A stretch of DNA of 10,341 nt from Chlamydiota bacterium (GCA_011065005.1 JAAKFP010000044.1:1-10341); one strand, 5' to 3'. Positions 1 through 7,286 are shown, numbered from the stretch's first letter. Notes: generated by a model not told the origin, from the sequence alone. Translations and numbers: made by a program.

Positions 1-80
1 GACACGCGAAGATTTTTTTATGAAATAGTTAAATTCTTCGCGCTTTCTTCGCCTCCTTCGCGATCTTCGCGGTTATTAAG
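1..80. repeat. Palindromic CGCGAAG-type intergenic repeat, cut by window edge
   Basis: The heptamer-like unit CTTCGC(G) recurs at about 36, 47, 56 and 65, that is every 9-11 bases. An opposed copy, CGCGAAGA at 5-12, pairs exactly with TCTTCGCG at 35-42 around a 22-nt AT-rich loop. The left side is truncated by the window edge, so only part of the other arm is visible. It lies just downstream of the lipoprotein stop on the minus strand. The stem could act as a transcript end, but there is no U-tract after it, so a repeat element is the safer call. Its plan, short units of about 10 bp in opposed arms, resembles the repeats at 7187-7286 and 10171-10236. Confidence 0.65.
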
Positions 81-95
81 CAGGGGGCTGAACGC

Positions 96-707
96 TTACT
101 TCGACACCTCAATAGTTTTTAGAAAATGGAGGAACACCGGTTTCTGTTTGTCCATAAAATCCTTCTCTCCCATCATTTTCACAAACCAGATTCCCTCATT
201 ATAGGGAATTATGGCGGCGACAGTCCGGGAATAGTATTCCTCTTTTGTCAGCTTTTCTTCACTGGAAAAGTCGACAACTTTTGCTTCTCCCAAGGGAGTC
301 TGAACCATTTCAAAGTTCTTATCCAACTCCTCCAAGGACCAAGGCGGAAGAGAGATCTGCTGTCTCCATCTGTTCACATTTGGCAAATCGCCGCCGCCAT
401 CACCTCCAAGGAAGATCACAGAAATGTCGATGCTTTCTCCATTTGGTCCTTCCGCAGCAAAACTACCGGCCCTCATCCCTTGAGGTTCTTTTTCTTCCCA
501 CTCCTCCGGTGTAGTCCAGGTGATTCCAGGAGAAGATGGCTTCATCGTTGGCAGACTCATCTGTTCCGACGATAACTTACCATGAGGAGAAGCTTGCTGA
601 TGAGTATTTTCATCCTTTGTCAGACGATATACCTTTACTTCCTGCTCGTCACTGCAAGAGAGCAGTGCAAGTGAAAACACTCCTGTTACTAATACAAAAT
701 TTTTCAT
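96..707 (-). CDS. Putative lipoprotein of unknown function, PsbP/Mog1-like appearance
   Basis: This is a 203-residue protein of unknown function, probably lipid-anchored. The chosen ATG at 707 gives a short basic start, a hydrophobic stretch of about 13 residues and a lipobox ending LLSC, so Cys18 would be the lipidated residue. A TTG five codons upstream (722) is possible but places charged residues before the signal and has no advantage. A weak GGTGGAAAG lies upstream of the ATG. After a polar, proline- and serine-rich linker (about 20-60), the globular part contains a tryptophan-rich opening (ITWTTPEEWEE), a glycine-rich GGDGGGD segment, NVNRWRQQ, and a C-terminal pattern around GIWFVKMMGEKD and FLKTIEV. 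That layout is reminiscent of PsbP/Mog1-like alpha-beta domains found in bacterial lipoproteins; this is recall, not a search result. It is co-directional with the amidase-like gene, 77 bp downstream of it, so it may be the operon's last gene or have its own promoter. Confidence 0.8.
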   Translation of the reverse strand: MKNFVLVTGVFSLALLSCSDEQEVKVYRLTKDENTHQQASPHGKLSSEQMSLPTMKPSSPGITWTTPEEWEEKEPQGMRAGSFAAEGPNGESIDISVIFLGGDGGGDLPNVNRWRQQISLPPWSLEELDKNFEMVQTPLGEAKVVDFSSEEKLTKEEYYSRTVAAIIPYNEGIWFVKMMGEKDFMDKQKPVFLHFLKTIEVSK

Positions 708-784
708 GTTCTTTCCACCCAATGTAAATTTTTAAAAGATGGATGCATAGCACAAAATCACTGAAAAAGAAACAAGTTTTTTGA

Positions 785-2200
785 CTACTGAGCCAATAAG
801 TCATTGGCGACACTAAGGAGCCGCCCTTCAGAGAAATGAGGGCCAACAAGCTGGAGACCGATGGGCAATCCCGTTTTGCTACGACCACACGGGATGGTAA
901 GAGCTGGATGGCCGGACATGTTGAACAAACAGGTATGTCCATATATCTTTCTAAAATCCTTATCATGGAGAGTACACTCATGAAGAGATATTTCATCTAC
1001 TGGATAGGGCAGATCGGTCATCGTTGGTAAAACCAAAAGGTCGTAGGTCTCAAAAAGGGAATTGACGGCATTCTCCATCCAGTCAGAATATGTGACGGCC
1101 AAAGAATACTGCCCTCCCGTAATCTGATCTCCATGAAGGAGGAATTCCTGGGAATAATCCATCAGAATCGAGGGTTCTTGGTCCTTCCGATTTAACAAAT
1201 TCATAATCAGTAGATAGCGATCAACTCCAATGATATTCAAGAAGTGCTGCACAAAGTCGCGACTAAGCTTCGGTTGGTATTCCTCAACGTGATGACCCAA
1301 CGTCTCCAACATTTTTGCAGCTTTCGTTGTAACTTCCGAGACCTCCGGATCGAGTTCTAGGAAATGAAACTTCGGGCACCAAGCGACTTTCATCTCTTTT
1401 TGCTTAGATTGGACACTTTCTTCAAACTGTTCTGACTTTGTTTTGCAGCAGAGAGGATCGCGCGCATCGGGCTGTGCAAGGACATCGAGAACCATTGCCA
1501 CATCGCGAACATCGCGAGCGATGATCCCTTTCCGATAAAACATCTTTTCACTGAAAGGGAGGAGATGACTTCTAACATTCGGAACCCTTCCACGTGTAGG
1601 TGTGAGACCAATAAGGCCGCAACAACTGCTATTCACACGAAGAGACCCACCCATATCTATGGATATTGCCAGGGGTGCGAGACCACCTTCTACTGCAACC
1701 CCACCTCCCGCCGAGCCCCCACCCGGAGAATACTTTGGGAAGTCGGGATGCCTACAAGGACCTGTTAAACGGTTCTCTGTAGTAAACGAGAGGCGGAATT
1801 CCGCCATATTTGTTTTCCCCAAAATGATTGCGCCGGCATCTTTTAAGAGAGAGATCTCATAATGATCTTCATCGACAATGTTGTCTTTGAGAAGGACAGA
1901 TCCAAAAGTTGTGGGGATTCCTTTCATGTTCAGAACATCAGAAACTACAAGAGGAATTCCTAGAAGGGATTTTGAGAAGTCCCCCTTCTGTGCCATGGCT
2001 TCTCTTTTTGCTGCATAAGCTTTGGCGTTATCCGCATTCACATATAAAAGCGCGTTCAACTCCGGATTGAGTTTACTGATTCGTTTGAGGAAAAAGTCGG
2101 TCACCTCTACTGGAGAGACTTTTTTCTGCCGAATCAACTCCCTGATTCGATACGCCGGAAGGGTTGATAGCTCTTTCAGTTTTGCGGATGGAGAAGACAT
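785..2200 (-). CDS. Amidase-signature family protein, probably catalytically inactive
   Basis: This 471-residue protein has the full length and order of an amidase-signature (AS) enzyme such as GatA or FAAH-type amidases. It shows GIPLVVSDVLNMKGIPTT (about 81-98), GKTNMAEF (about 128-135), the glycine-rich loop SPGGGSAGGG (158-167), DMGGS (182-186), CGLIGLTPTRGRV (about 194-206), and the C-terminal FNMSGHPALTIPCG and GLPIGLQLVGP blocks. Active AS enzymes use a Lys, cis-Ser, Ser triad. With ungapped spacing equal to GatA (75 and 24 residues), the Lys position is Ser87 and the cis-Ser position is Gly162, while the nucleophile Ser186 is kept. The Ser87 codon is TCT, far from a Lys codon, so a single read error does not explain it. 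The start is the ATG at 2200, which shares its A with the preceding gene's TGA (TGATG), a sign of translational coupling; a TTG lies one codon upstream. It is unlikely to be the gatA of transamidosome function. A non-hydrolytic binding or regulatory role is inferred. Confidence 0.88.
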   Translation of the reverse strand: MSSPSAKLKELSTLPAYRIRELIRQKKVSPVEVTDFFLKRISKLNPELNALLYVNADNAKAYAAKREAMAQKGDFSKSLLGIPLVVSDVLNMKGIPTTFGSVLLKDNIVDEDHYEISLLKDAGAIILGKTNMAEFRLSFTTENRLTGPCRHPDFPKYSPGGGSAGGGVAVEGGLAPLAISIDMGGSLRVNSSCCGLIGLTPTRGRVPNVRSHLLPFSEKMFYRKGIIARDVRDVAMVLDVLAQPDARDPLCCKTKSEQFEESVQSKQKEMKVAWCPKFHFLELDPEVSEVTTKAAKMLETLGHHVEEYQPKLSRDFVQHFLNIIGVDRYLLIMNLLNRKDQEPSILMDYSQEFLLHGDQITGGQYSLAVTYSDWMENAVNSLFETYDLLVLPTMTDLPYPVDEISLHECTLHDKDFRKIYGHTCLFNMSGHPALTIPCGRSKTGLPIGLQLVGPHFSEGRLLSVANDLLAQ

Positions 2201-2754
2201 CAAGTTGTTGCCTCCAAGGTTTCGGAAATTGCCTCACTTTTCTCCAAAAACTCTTCTAGCATCTCATCAAAGGAAACCTTCCCTTCAGCAAGAGGTTCGA
2301 TCATAGCCCCATACACATCAAGAAGGAGTAAGATGGTTCCGATGACGCTGACGGTTAGTTTTAGGTTTTCCTCTGAGTCTACACCCATAAAAACATAGCG
2401 ATAGTAGATGCGATTTTCGAGTTCATCCACTTCGAATCCAGGAATCTCCAAGAGTTGATTGAGAAAAGAGGTCAGACTTCTTACCTCAAAAAGGGTGTCG
2501 TCCTTTGCAAGAAAAGGAAAATCAGATCGAAATTGAATGACAGCTGCGCCCGATAAAGGACCTTCACTCTGTAATTCTTTTGTGATGTCCGGACTTTCTG
2601 CTATGACCTCAATGACACGCTCACGTTTTTGGATATCTAATCCAAGATAAACAAGAATACGCTGCGGCGTTTCTTCGGTTTCTTCCATCAACGCACAATC
2701 TAGCCCCTCCGATTTATAGATACTTTCTAGTCTTTGTAATAGATTTTTCTCCAT
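2200..2754 (-). CDS. Small YbjN/CesT-fold protein, candidate type III secretion chaperone
   Basis: This is an acidic 184-residue cytoplasmic protein without a signal peptide. The ATG at 2754 follows a good Shine-Dalgarno AGGAG seven bases upstream, inside the 21-bp gap after the large gene. Residues 31-50 (RILVYLGLDIQKRERVIEVI) and the strand-helix pattern after FEVDELENRIYYRYVF resemble the YbjN-like and CesT-like peptide-binding chaperone fold, which alternates amphipathic helices with a central sheet. This is recalled similarity and cannot be verified here. The hydrophobic stretch around VSVIGTILLLLDVYGAMI is short and helical and probably packs in the core rather than crossing a membrane. 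Its place directly downstream of a large putative secreted protein, with another CesT-like gene upstream, supports a chaperone or export-adaptor role. It is coupled to the amidase-like gene by a one-base stop/start overlap, so its partner could also be that protein. Confidence 0.8.
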   Translation of the reverse strand: MEKNLLQRLESIYKSEGLDCALMEETEETPQRILVYLGLDIQKRERVIEVIAESPDITKELQSEGPLSGAAVIQFRSDFPFLAKDDTLFEVRSLTSFLNQLLEIPGFEVDELENRIYYRYVFMGVDSEENLKLTVSVIGTILLLLDVYGAMIEPLAEGKVSFDEMLEEFLEKSEAISETLEATT

Positions 2755-2775
2755 CTCATTACTCCTGTTAAGAAA

Positions 2776-5700
2776 TTAATCTCCACCTTCCTCTCCACCA
2801 GCAAGGCCTGCATAGACACTTTTTAACAACTCAAATTGAGCTTCATTTTTCGAGACCTTACCCATAAAATCATCCGCCATCGTCCCAAAGAAAGCTATAA
2901 CTTTTTTCTTCACTTCAGCTGTCGCAGCCTTAAGACCCTTTTCATCAATGATTTTATTTATTTCCTTCCTCATTCCAACTAGGTCGAAGCCAGCAGTCTG
3001 AAAGAAATCAATCATTTCGGGGTCTGCTTGGAATTCAGGATCGAGGAAAGCATCAACAAGTGTTGAGGTTAAATCCAACTCCCCTCCTGTTGGCGTAGTT
3101 ACCAGTCGTGACGCCTTAGCGAAGTCTTCGAAACCCGTCTCATCGAGCTTGTCTTTACTACCCTTTATCCTTTCCTCCAAAGAGTCCACCTTGCCGGTCA
3201 AAGACGCAATCCTCTCATCTAATGATTTTGCTTTCTTGGCGAATTTTTCGAATTCTTTGTTCGCCTCCTGTTGCAATTTTTCGATACGTTCTCTGATCTG
3301 ATCTTTATCGGTAACATCTTCTAACCCAGGAAGTGTAACAACTTGGGTAAGTGGTTCCGCAAGCGCCTCTTTCCTTTTCAAAATATTGTTCATTTCTGCC
3401 AACTTGGCACTATAAAATATCATGGTCTGGGAGGAGTTCGCCATAAGTTCCGCTTTTCGACGCTCCAACCGGAAGGATTGAATTGCTAGAGGGATCTTAA
3501 CTAAAGAAATCCATGCTCGTCTTGCATAATTACTGACTTTTGCCACATTTGGTTTCTTACACTTAAGATGGACATGCCCGGCAATAAGCACCGATACCCC
3601 CATGGCAAATATCGTAAGACTAAGATAGGTAAATATAACACCAATCGCTAATGGTGGAAATACCGTACTCAAGATTGCAAAAGCGACAAATGCCAACGCT
3701 GTGACCGCAAAGGTAACAGCAAAAACAACCCTTTTTGTCGTAACATCGAACTTCAAGAAAGACTTTTCGATCTCTACCTTCTTGTTTAAGACAGATTTAA
3801 GCGCTGTCTTGCGACTAGCGGTAATGGTCTCCTCACGTTGCACATAATGCCGCAAGAGCACACTCTTTAAAGCCTCACCAATCTTCTTATCGCTTAAGAG
3901 GTCTGCTATCGCATCTTTGTCGAGATCTGCCAAATTACGTTTATCAAGAAAAATGCGCTGGCTTTCTAAGTATCCCACAGGATCGTCTGCTTTAAGAGCA
4001 TTTCCTATATGTTCATCAAACGCTGTTGTTAGCGCTTTAACCTTTGAAGAGTCCTCTTGAAAATCCTTGTAAAGTCTCTCGATGATCAACTCATAGCTCG
4101 GCAGATCTTCGGGTTTTATTCTCGCTCGGATTTCTCCAATATTGCTAAATTCTTCCATCTTAGGCAGAACCGTTCCAGGGTATTCTATCAATTCAATTTT
4201 CCCATCCCTCAGTTCTTCTAAGATGCCGGCAATAATATTAGGTTGATCAAAGAGCTCATGGTGGAATGATGTTCTTAGAAATTGATCCTGCAACTTGTTT
4301 TTCAAATTAGAATTTGTTAGCAGATCATTCTTATTCTCTGACGTAAGACATTCTGCTATACTCACCCGATCGAACCGGAGTCCCATCTTCTTCGCATCTT
4401 CTAGCTTCATTTTGCCATCTGTAGTAAATTTGACGGCAAGTGCTTCCAATTCTTTCTTTCTCGTTGGTGCCTGCTTCTCAAATCTCTTTTCTCTCTTCGC
4501 AAGAAGCTTCTCAACCTTTTGTTTATTCACATGAAGGGGGAAAATACGTTCTAAAAACTGCTTTCGTACTTTTTCATTTTTGGTGAACAATTTGAGGAAA
4601 TAATCTGTGGGCATTTCTTCAAAGGAGACATCTTTTAGGGAAACACCCTCTTTAGTCAAAAACTCCTCTTTGGTAAGGTCTAAGGATTGCAATACCTCTT
4701 CTAACTCCCGCCCAAAAGCACTTTTGAATTCTTCTTTCGCTACCTCGAAAGTTTTGTTTGTGAAAATATCTTTTATCTTGTCGTTAAAAAGTTTCGCTTT
4801 GTACTGTGCGAAAATATCGTCGTTGAGAGTCTTATTGCTTAAGATCTCCTCGACATCCTCTTTGGTTTTGGGTTCTTTCACTTTTTTGTATATCTTTCCT
4901 AAGATCGTTTTTTTGGATGTTTTTAGTTTCCCAAAGTCAACACCTTTCTTCTTGAATTCTGCTATGACTTCAGAATCCGTAGGTTTTTCAAGTGCTTCCC
5001 CTACAAATGCATTAAATTCGTCCCGAGTTGGATCTGCATACAACCGATCTCTTACTTGCGAGATCCCTTGTTGTACCCCCTCCCATTTTCTTTCCGATTG
5101 TGTTAGGATATAAGCTTGTATGGGCAAGCGTACGAGGGCATTCGCATAACCAAAACCTGTTACCACTGGATTTGCCATTGTATAGTTGCACAAACCTGAA
5201 ACCCACTCCACAAAATAGTATCCTTTGGGTACATATGCAGCAGTGGTAACCATATATCCTGTAGCAGCACTCTTCAATATCTCATTTTGACCAGCAAGGA
5301 ACTTATCCAGCACTTTGATCTGCTTTTCTAACTCAGGATCCGGGGTTGTTTTATATTTAGCCTTAATTACATTTAGTTGTTTTTCTATGGCATGCAATCG
5401 TGCAGCCTGAAAAACAAGAAAAGCTCCCACAGCCCCATGGCGAAGAAATTCTACCCCAGCCAGGGGTTTCTCTCCCCACTGAACTCCCACTAGTACAGAT
5501 TTAGCACTATCAACAGTCACATTCTCGAGCAGCCAATCGAACACTAGCATATCACGCAAGCCATTCTCTTCAAGCAGAGGCAAGGTTTTCTTAAGTACAT
5601 TTGCGGTAAAATACGAAAGATTAAGCACTTGTCCTGCCGGCGTTACAACTTCTTGGAGGGGGGTTACTAGTGCTTTTTTTATTTCCGCCGCTTTACCATA

Positions 5701-6138
5701 TACAGACTTCAGTGCGGAGAGGTGCTCCAATTCTGATTTGTCGATGTCCTTATCAGCTTGTGTGAGCTTATCCGCCAGCTGTTTGAGAAAGTTCTCATCA
5801 ATTTCCCCTAGAGCATCTTCATACTGCTCAGGTGTTGCTTTCAACCAGCGGTCAGCAACCATAGCATCATCTTCAATCGATGTAACACCGTTGTCGAGTC
5901 TATCTATAATATTGTCTATTATTTTATCTAGTTCCCCTTTGACTTCCCCTACTTTTACTTCTCCTGAGGGTTCAGAAACAGCTTTCCCTTCGATAACCTC
6001 CCTAGCAGTAGGCGCCCTGTGTTCTCCAATTCTAGCAGGTTTTACGAGTGGTTCTTTTGCCGGTCCCGGTACAGGAATGGATATTGGTTCTGGCATCGGT
6101 CCAGGCCCTACTGGTTCAACGGGTTTTGAATCGCCCAT
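2776..6138 (-). CDS. Large hairpin-membrane protein, putative type III secretion substrate
   Basis: I do not recognise this 1120-residue protein by name. The N-terminus (6-34) is extremely proline-rich (11 Pro in 29 residues), has no Sec signal, and looks disordered, as in many secreted effectors. Residues 228-350 contain several moderately hydrophobic segments. The middle (about 370-800) is lysine-rich and predicted helical. Residues 804-853 form two adjacent hydrophobic helices separated by a short STVFPP turn, the bilobed pattern typical of chlamydial inclusion-membrane proteins, although here it lies far from the N-terminus. A heptad-like coiled coil follows (about 945-1000), and the C-terminus ends in acidic-glycine residues. 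Motifs near the N-terminus (LKSVY 143-147; TPAGQVLNL 166-174) recur near the C-terminus (LKSVY 1105-1109; TPTGGELDL 1015-1023). The start chosen is the ATG at 6138; an in-frame TTG at 6144 is the alternative. No strong ribosome binding site is visible, so coupling to the chaperone gene 13 bp upstream is likely. Secretion is inferred from the flanking chaperones and the hairpin. Confidence 0.88.
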   Translation of the reverse strand: MGDSKPVEPVGPGPMPEPISIPVPGPAKEPLVKPARIGEHRAPTAREVIEGKAVSEPSGEVKVGEVKGELDKIIDNIIDRLDNGVTSIEDDAMVADRWLKATPEQYEDALGEIDENFLKQLADKLTQADKDIDKSELEHLSALKSVYGKAAEIKKALVTPLQEVVTPAGQVLNLSYFTANVLKKTLPLLEENGLRDMLVFDWLLENVTVDSAKSVLVGVQWGEKPLAGVEFLRHGAVGAFLVFQAARLHAIEKQLNVIKAKYKTTPDPELEKQIKVLDKFLAGQNEILKSAATGYMVTTAAYVPKGYYFVEWVSGLCNYTMANPVVTGFGYANALVRLPIQAYILTQSERKWEGVQQGISQVRDRLYADPTRDEFNAFVGEALEKPTDSEVIAEFKKKGVDFGKLKTSKKTILGKIYKKVKEPKTKEDVEEILSNKTLNDDIFAQYKAKLFNDKIKDIFTNKTFEVAKEEFKSAFGRELEEVLQSLDLTKEEFLTKEGVSLKDVSFEEMPTDYFLKLFTKNEKVRKQFLERIFPLHVNKQKVEKLLAKREKRFEKQAPTRKKELEALAVKFTTDGKMKLEDAKKMGLRFDRVSIAECLTSENKNDLLTNSNLKNKLQDQFLRTSFHHELFDQPNIIAGILEELRDGKIELIEYPGTVLPKMEEFSNIGEIRARIKPEDLPSYELIIERLYKDFQEDSSKVKALTTAFDEHIGNALKADDPVGYLESQRIFLDKRNLADLDKDAIADLLSDKKIGEALKSVLLRHYVQREETITASRKTALKSVLNKKVEIEKSFLKFDVTTKRVVFAVTFAVTALAFVAFAILSTVFPPLAIGVIFTYLSLTIFAMGVSVLIAGHVHLKCKKPNVAKVSNYARRAWISLVKIPLAIQSFRLERRKAELMANSSQTMIFYSAKLAEMNNILKRKEALAEPLTQVVTLPGLEDVTDKDQIRERIEKLQQEANKEFEKFAKKAKSLDERIASLTGKVDSLEERIKGSKDKLDETGFEDFAKASRLVTTPTGGELDLTSTLVDAFLDPEFQADPEMIDFFQTAGFDLVGMRKEINKIIDEKGLKAATAEVKKKVIAFFGTMADDFMGKVSKNEAQFELLKSVYAGLAGGEEGGD

Positions 6139-6151
6139 AAGCAAGCTCTAC

Positions 6152-6625
6152 TCATGCAAAAAATATTTGCATATTTTCATAGTTTTCTAAGGATTTAACA
6201 TGTTTCTGGAGAGAGCTTTTGGATAAAGGTTGTTTCGATACCTCTTCCAAACGTTCCATCCAATAGCTGTCAGTTTCTGCGAACCTCTTTAGCTGAAGAT
6301 CAAATTCTTCAAAGGTAATTTCTTCACTAAAATACTCGAAGAGGACAAGGGTCTGTGTGTTGGGTTCATATCCCAAGCTTGCGTGGCCTGTTTCCTTGCC
6401 AAAAAGGTTGCCTGATAGTGCTTCTAGTCCTAGGGCTTTTTCAAAAGCTGTAGATGCGCGTCCAATGGTTGTATAAAGATAAAAGCCCTTTCCATCTAAG
6501 GATTTTTCGAGGGCGACAAAGAGAGAATCATTGAGGACGAGATGGCAGATTCCTTCCTTATTGAGCTCTAATTTTCCGAGCTGAAATTTTTTGGAGTATT
6601 GATTTAAGATTTCCTCGAGAGTCAT
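6152..6625 (-). CDS. CesT-family type III secretion chaperone
   Basis: This 157-residue protein has the hallmarks of class I type III secretion chaperones (CesT/SycE fold). It has an N-terminal amphipathic helix (MTLEEILNQYSKKFQL), a strand pair around LELNKEGICHLVLND, a central block running from LEALSGNLFG to LGYEPNTQTLVLFEYF that matches the family's L..NL....G..L.Y.P....L.L pattern, and a C-terminal helix starting near EEFDLQLKRF with a Trp in SYWMERL. Such proteins are cytoplasmic dimers that hold effectors partly unfolded for export. The ATG at 6625 is chosen because AAGGA lies seven bases upstream and the alignment begins there; an upstream in-frame start at 6685 would add 20 unlikely residues. 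It is the first gene of the operon, 13 bp before the large putative substrate, which is the usual chaperone-substrate arrangement. Confidence 0.85.
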   Translation of the reverse strand: MTLEEILNQYSKKFQLGKLELNKEGICHLVLNDSLFVALEKSLDGKGFYLYTTIGRASTAFEKALGLEALSGNLFGKETGHASLGYEPNTQTLVLFEYFSEEITFEEFDLQLKRFAETDSYWMERLEEVSKQPLSKSSLQKHVKSLENYENMQIFFA

Positions 6626-6642
6626 TCTACTATCCTTACTTG

Positions 6643-6685
6643 CATATACATACAACCCAGTAGCAAACAAGAGTTTGACTGTCAA
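6643..6685 (-). promoter_or_regulatory. Candidate promoter of the chaperone/substrate operon
   Basis: On the minus strand an exact TTGACA (6685-6680) is followed after 17 bases by a poor TACTGG (6662-6657). Overlapping it, TTGTTT (6670-6665) lies 16 bases before TATATG (6648-6643). Either could be a sigma-70-like promoter for the gene starting at 6625. The second pair would give a very short leader. Neither -10 box is strong, so this is only a candidate. Confidence 0.3.
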
Positions 6686-6771
6686 GAAAAAAGGAAAACC
6701 AGCAAAATATACCGCTATTTTTTCCAGCCCCTCTTGGTGGTCTCGAGTTTGGCAACATTTGAACGTAAAAA

Positions 6772-6890
6772 GTCCCCGTTAGGGGACACAGCGAGCTAGC
6801 CCCGTCCGAGTGCGAGGGAGCTAGCGACCGAGACACGTTGGGCGGGGTTGAAAACGGACAAGATAACCCGTCCCGCTAGGGGCGGCAGAA
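6772..6890 (+). repeat. 119-nt structured repeat element, left copy
   Basis: The element opens with a perfect hairpin, GTCCCC-GTTA-GGGGAC (6772-6787). A longer imperfect stem is closed by CTAGC and GCTAG around a CCCC/GGGA core, and the element ends with a second hairpin, CCGTCCC-GCTA-GGGGCGG (6868-6885), plus CAGAA. Both terminal loops are tetraloops ending TTA or CTA. It pairs with an inverted copy at 6977-7095 that is exactly the same length. Bases 6850-6867 form an 18-nt segment that differs between the copies. The design resembles REP/BIME or MITE-like elements with hairpin ends, as mobilised by HUH transposases, but no transposase is in the window. Confidence 0.85.
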
Positions 6891-6893
6891 TTT

Positions 6894-7106
6894 TAGTCAA
6901 AAACATGTTTCAATGCATAGCAAGATAAAAAAAACGAGCCCTTTAAAAACGTCCGCCCCCTCTCTCATTCTACAATTTCTGCCGCCCCTAGCGGGACGGT
7001 ATATGAAATCGATCCTAAACCCCGCCCAACGTGTCTCGGTCGCTAGCTCCCTCGCACTCGGACGGGGCTATCTCGCTATGTCCCCTAACGGGGACCGTAG
7101 TCAAAA
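6894..7106. repeat. 9-bp direct repeat TAGTCAAAA flanking the right element copy
   Basis: TAGTCAAAA occurs at 6894-6902, just inside the left copy, and again at 7098-7106, just outside the right copy. It brackets a 195-bp block containing the AT-rich spacer plus the right copy. This is the geometry of a target-site duplication, but the word is AT-rich and the second copy is offset by two bases from the element end, so coincidence is possible. Confidence 0.35.
6977..7095 (-). repeat. 119-nt structured repeat element, right (inverted) copy
   Basis: Read on the minus strand from 7095, this copy matches the left copy without gaps. The first 78 nt differ at only two positions, the next 18 nt (7017-7000) are unrelated, and the last 23 nt are identical. 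Hairpins lie at 7080-7095 and 6982-6999. Together the two copies could form a giant cruciform, or a long RNA duplex with an 86-nt loop if transcribed. Because the neighbouring genes are divergent, a terminator role is not expected. Confidence 0.85.
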
Positions 7107-7186
7107 TAATTGTGGCAATTATATAGAAATAAGTTATCTTTCTATTTAAGATTGGCAGTAAGATATGATAATCTGCAATGAGAAAG

Positions 7187-7286
7187 GCGTTGTTACGTAA
7201 TGCACCACAGAGAACACAGAGAGATAGAAATTCATTTTTTTCTCTCTGTGATCTCACTGTTCTCTGTGGTGGATTGCGCAACAAAG
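7187..7286. repeat. Palindromic CACAGAG-type intergenic repeat
   Basis: A dyad with arms of about 38 and 46 bases. The left arm (from GCGTTGTTACGTAATGC into CACCACAGAGAACACAGAGA) is mirrored by TCTCTCTGTG, TTCTCTGTGGTGGATTGCGC and AACAAAGC on the right, with a short T-rich loop near 7231-7240. Within the arms an AACACAGAGA-like unit of about 10 bp repeats. It lies about 40 bp upstream of the synthetase-like gene, so it could form a hairpin in that gene's leader if transcription starts upstream. Similar CACAGAG repeats are known from many unrelated bacterial genomes. Confidence 0.75.

Noticed and set aside
126..727. Plus-strand open frames opposite the lipoprotein gene
   Set aside because: The minus-strand frame has a signal peptide and lipobox; the plus-strand frames overlap each other and have no domain-like features.
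708..784. Promoter or terminator between amidase-like and lipoprotein genes
   Set aside because: Only weak TTGTTT and TATGCA-like words with poor spacing are present, and there is no stable hairpin.
785..2200. gatA, the glutamyl-tRNA amidotransferase subunit A
   Set aside because: The catalytic Lys and cis-Ser are missing and there is no gatB or gatC neighbour.
4295..5249. Plus-strand open frames within the large minus-strand gene
   Set aside because: They are antisense shadows, rich in Ser and Phe as expected opposite Lys/Glu-rich codons, with no start signals.
6772..7095. Bidirectional transcription terminator
   Set aside because: The flanking genes diverge from this region, so no transcript is expected to end here, and no U-tract follows the hairpins.
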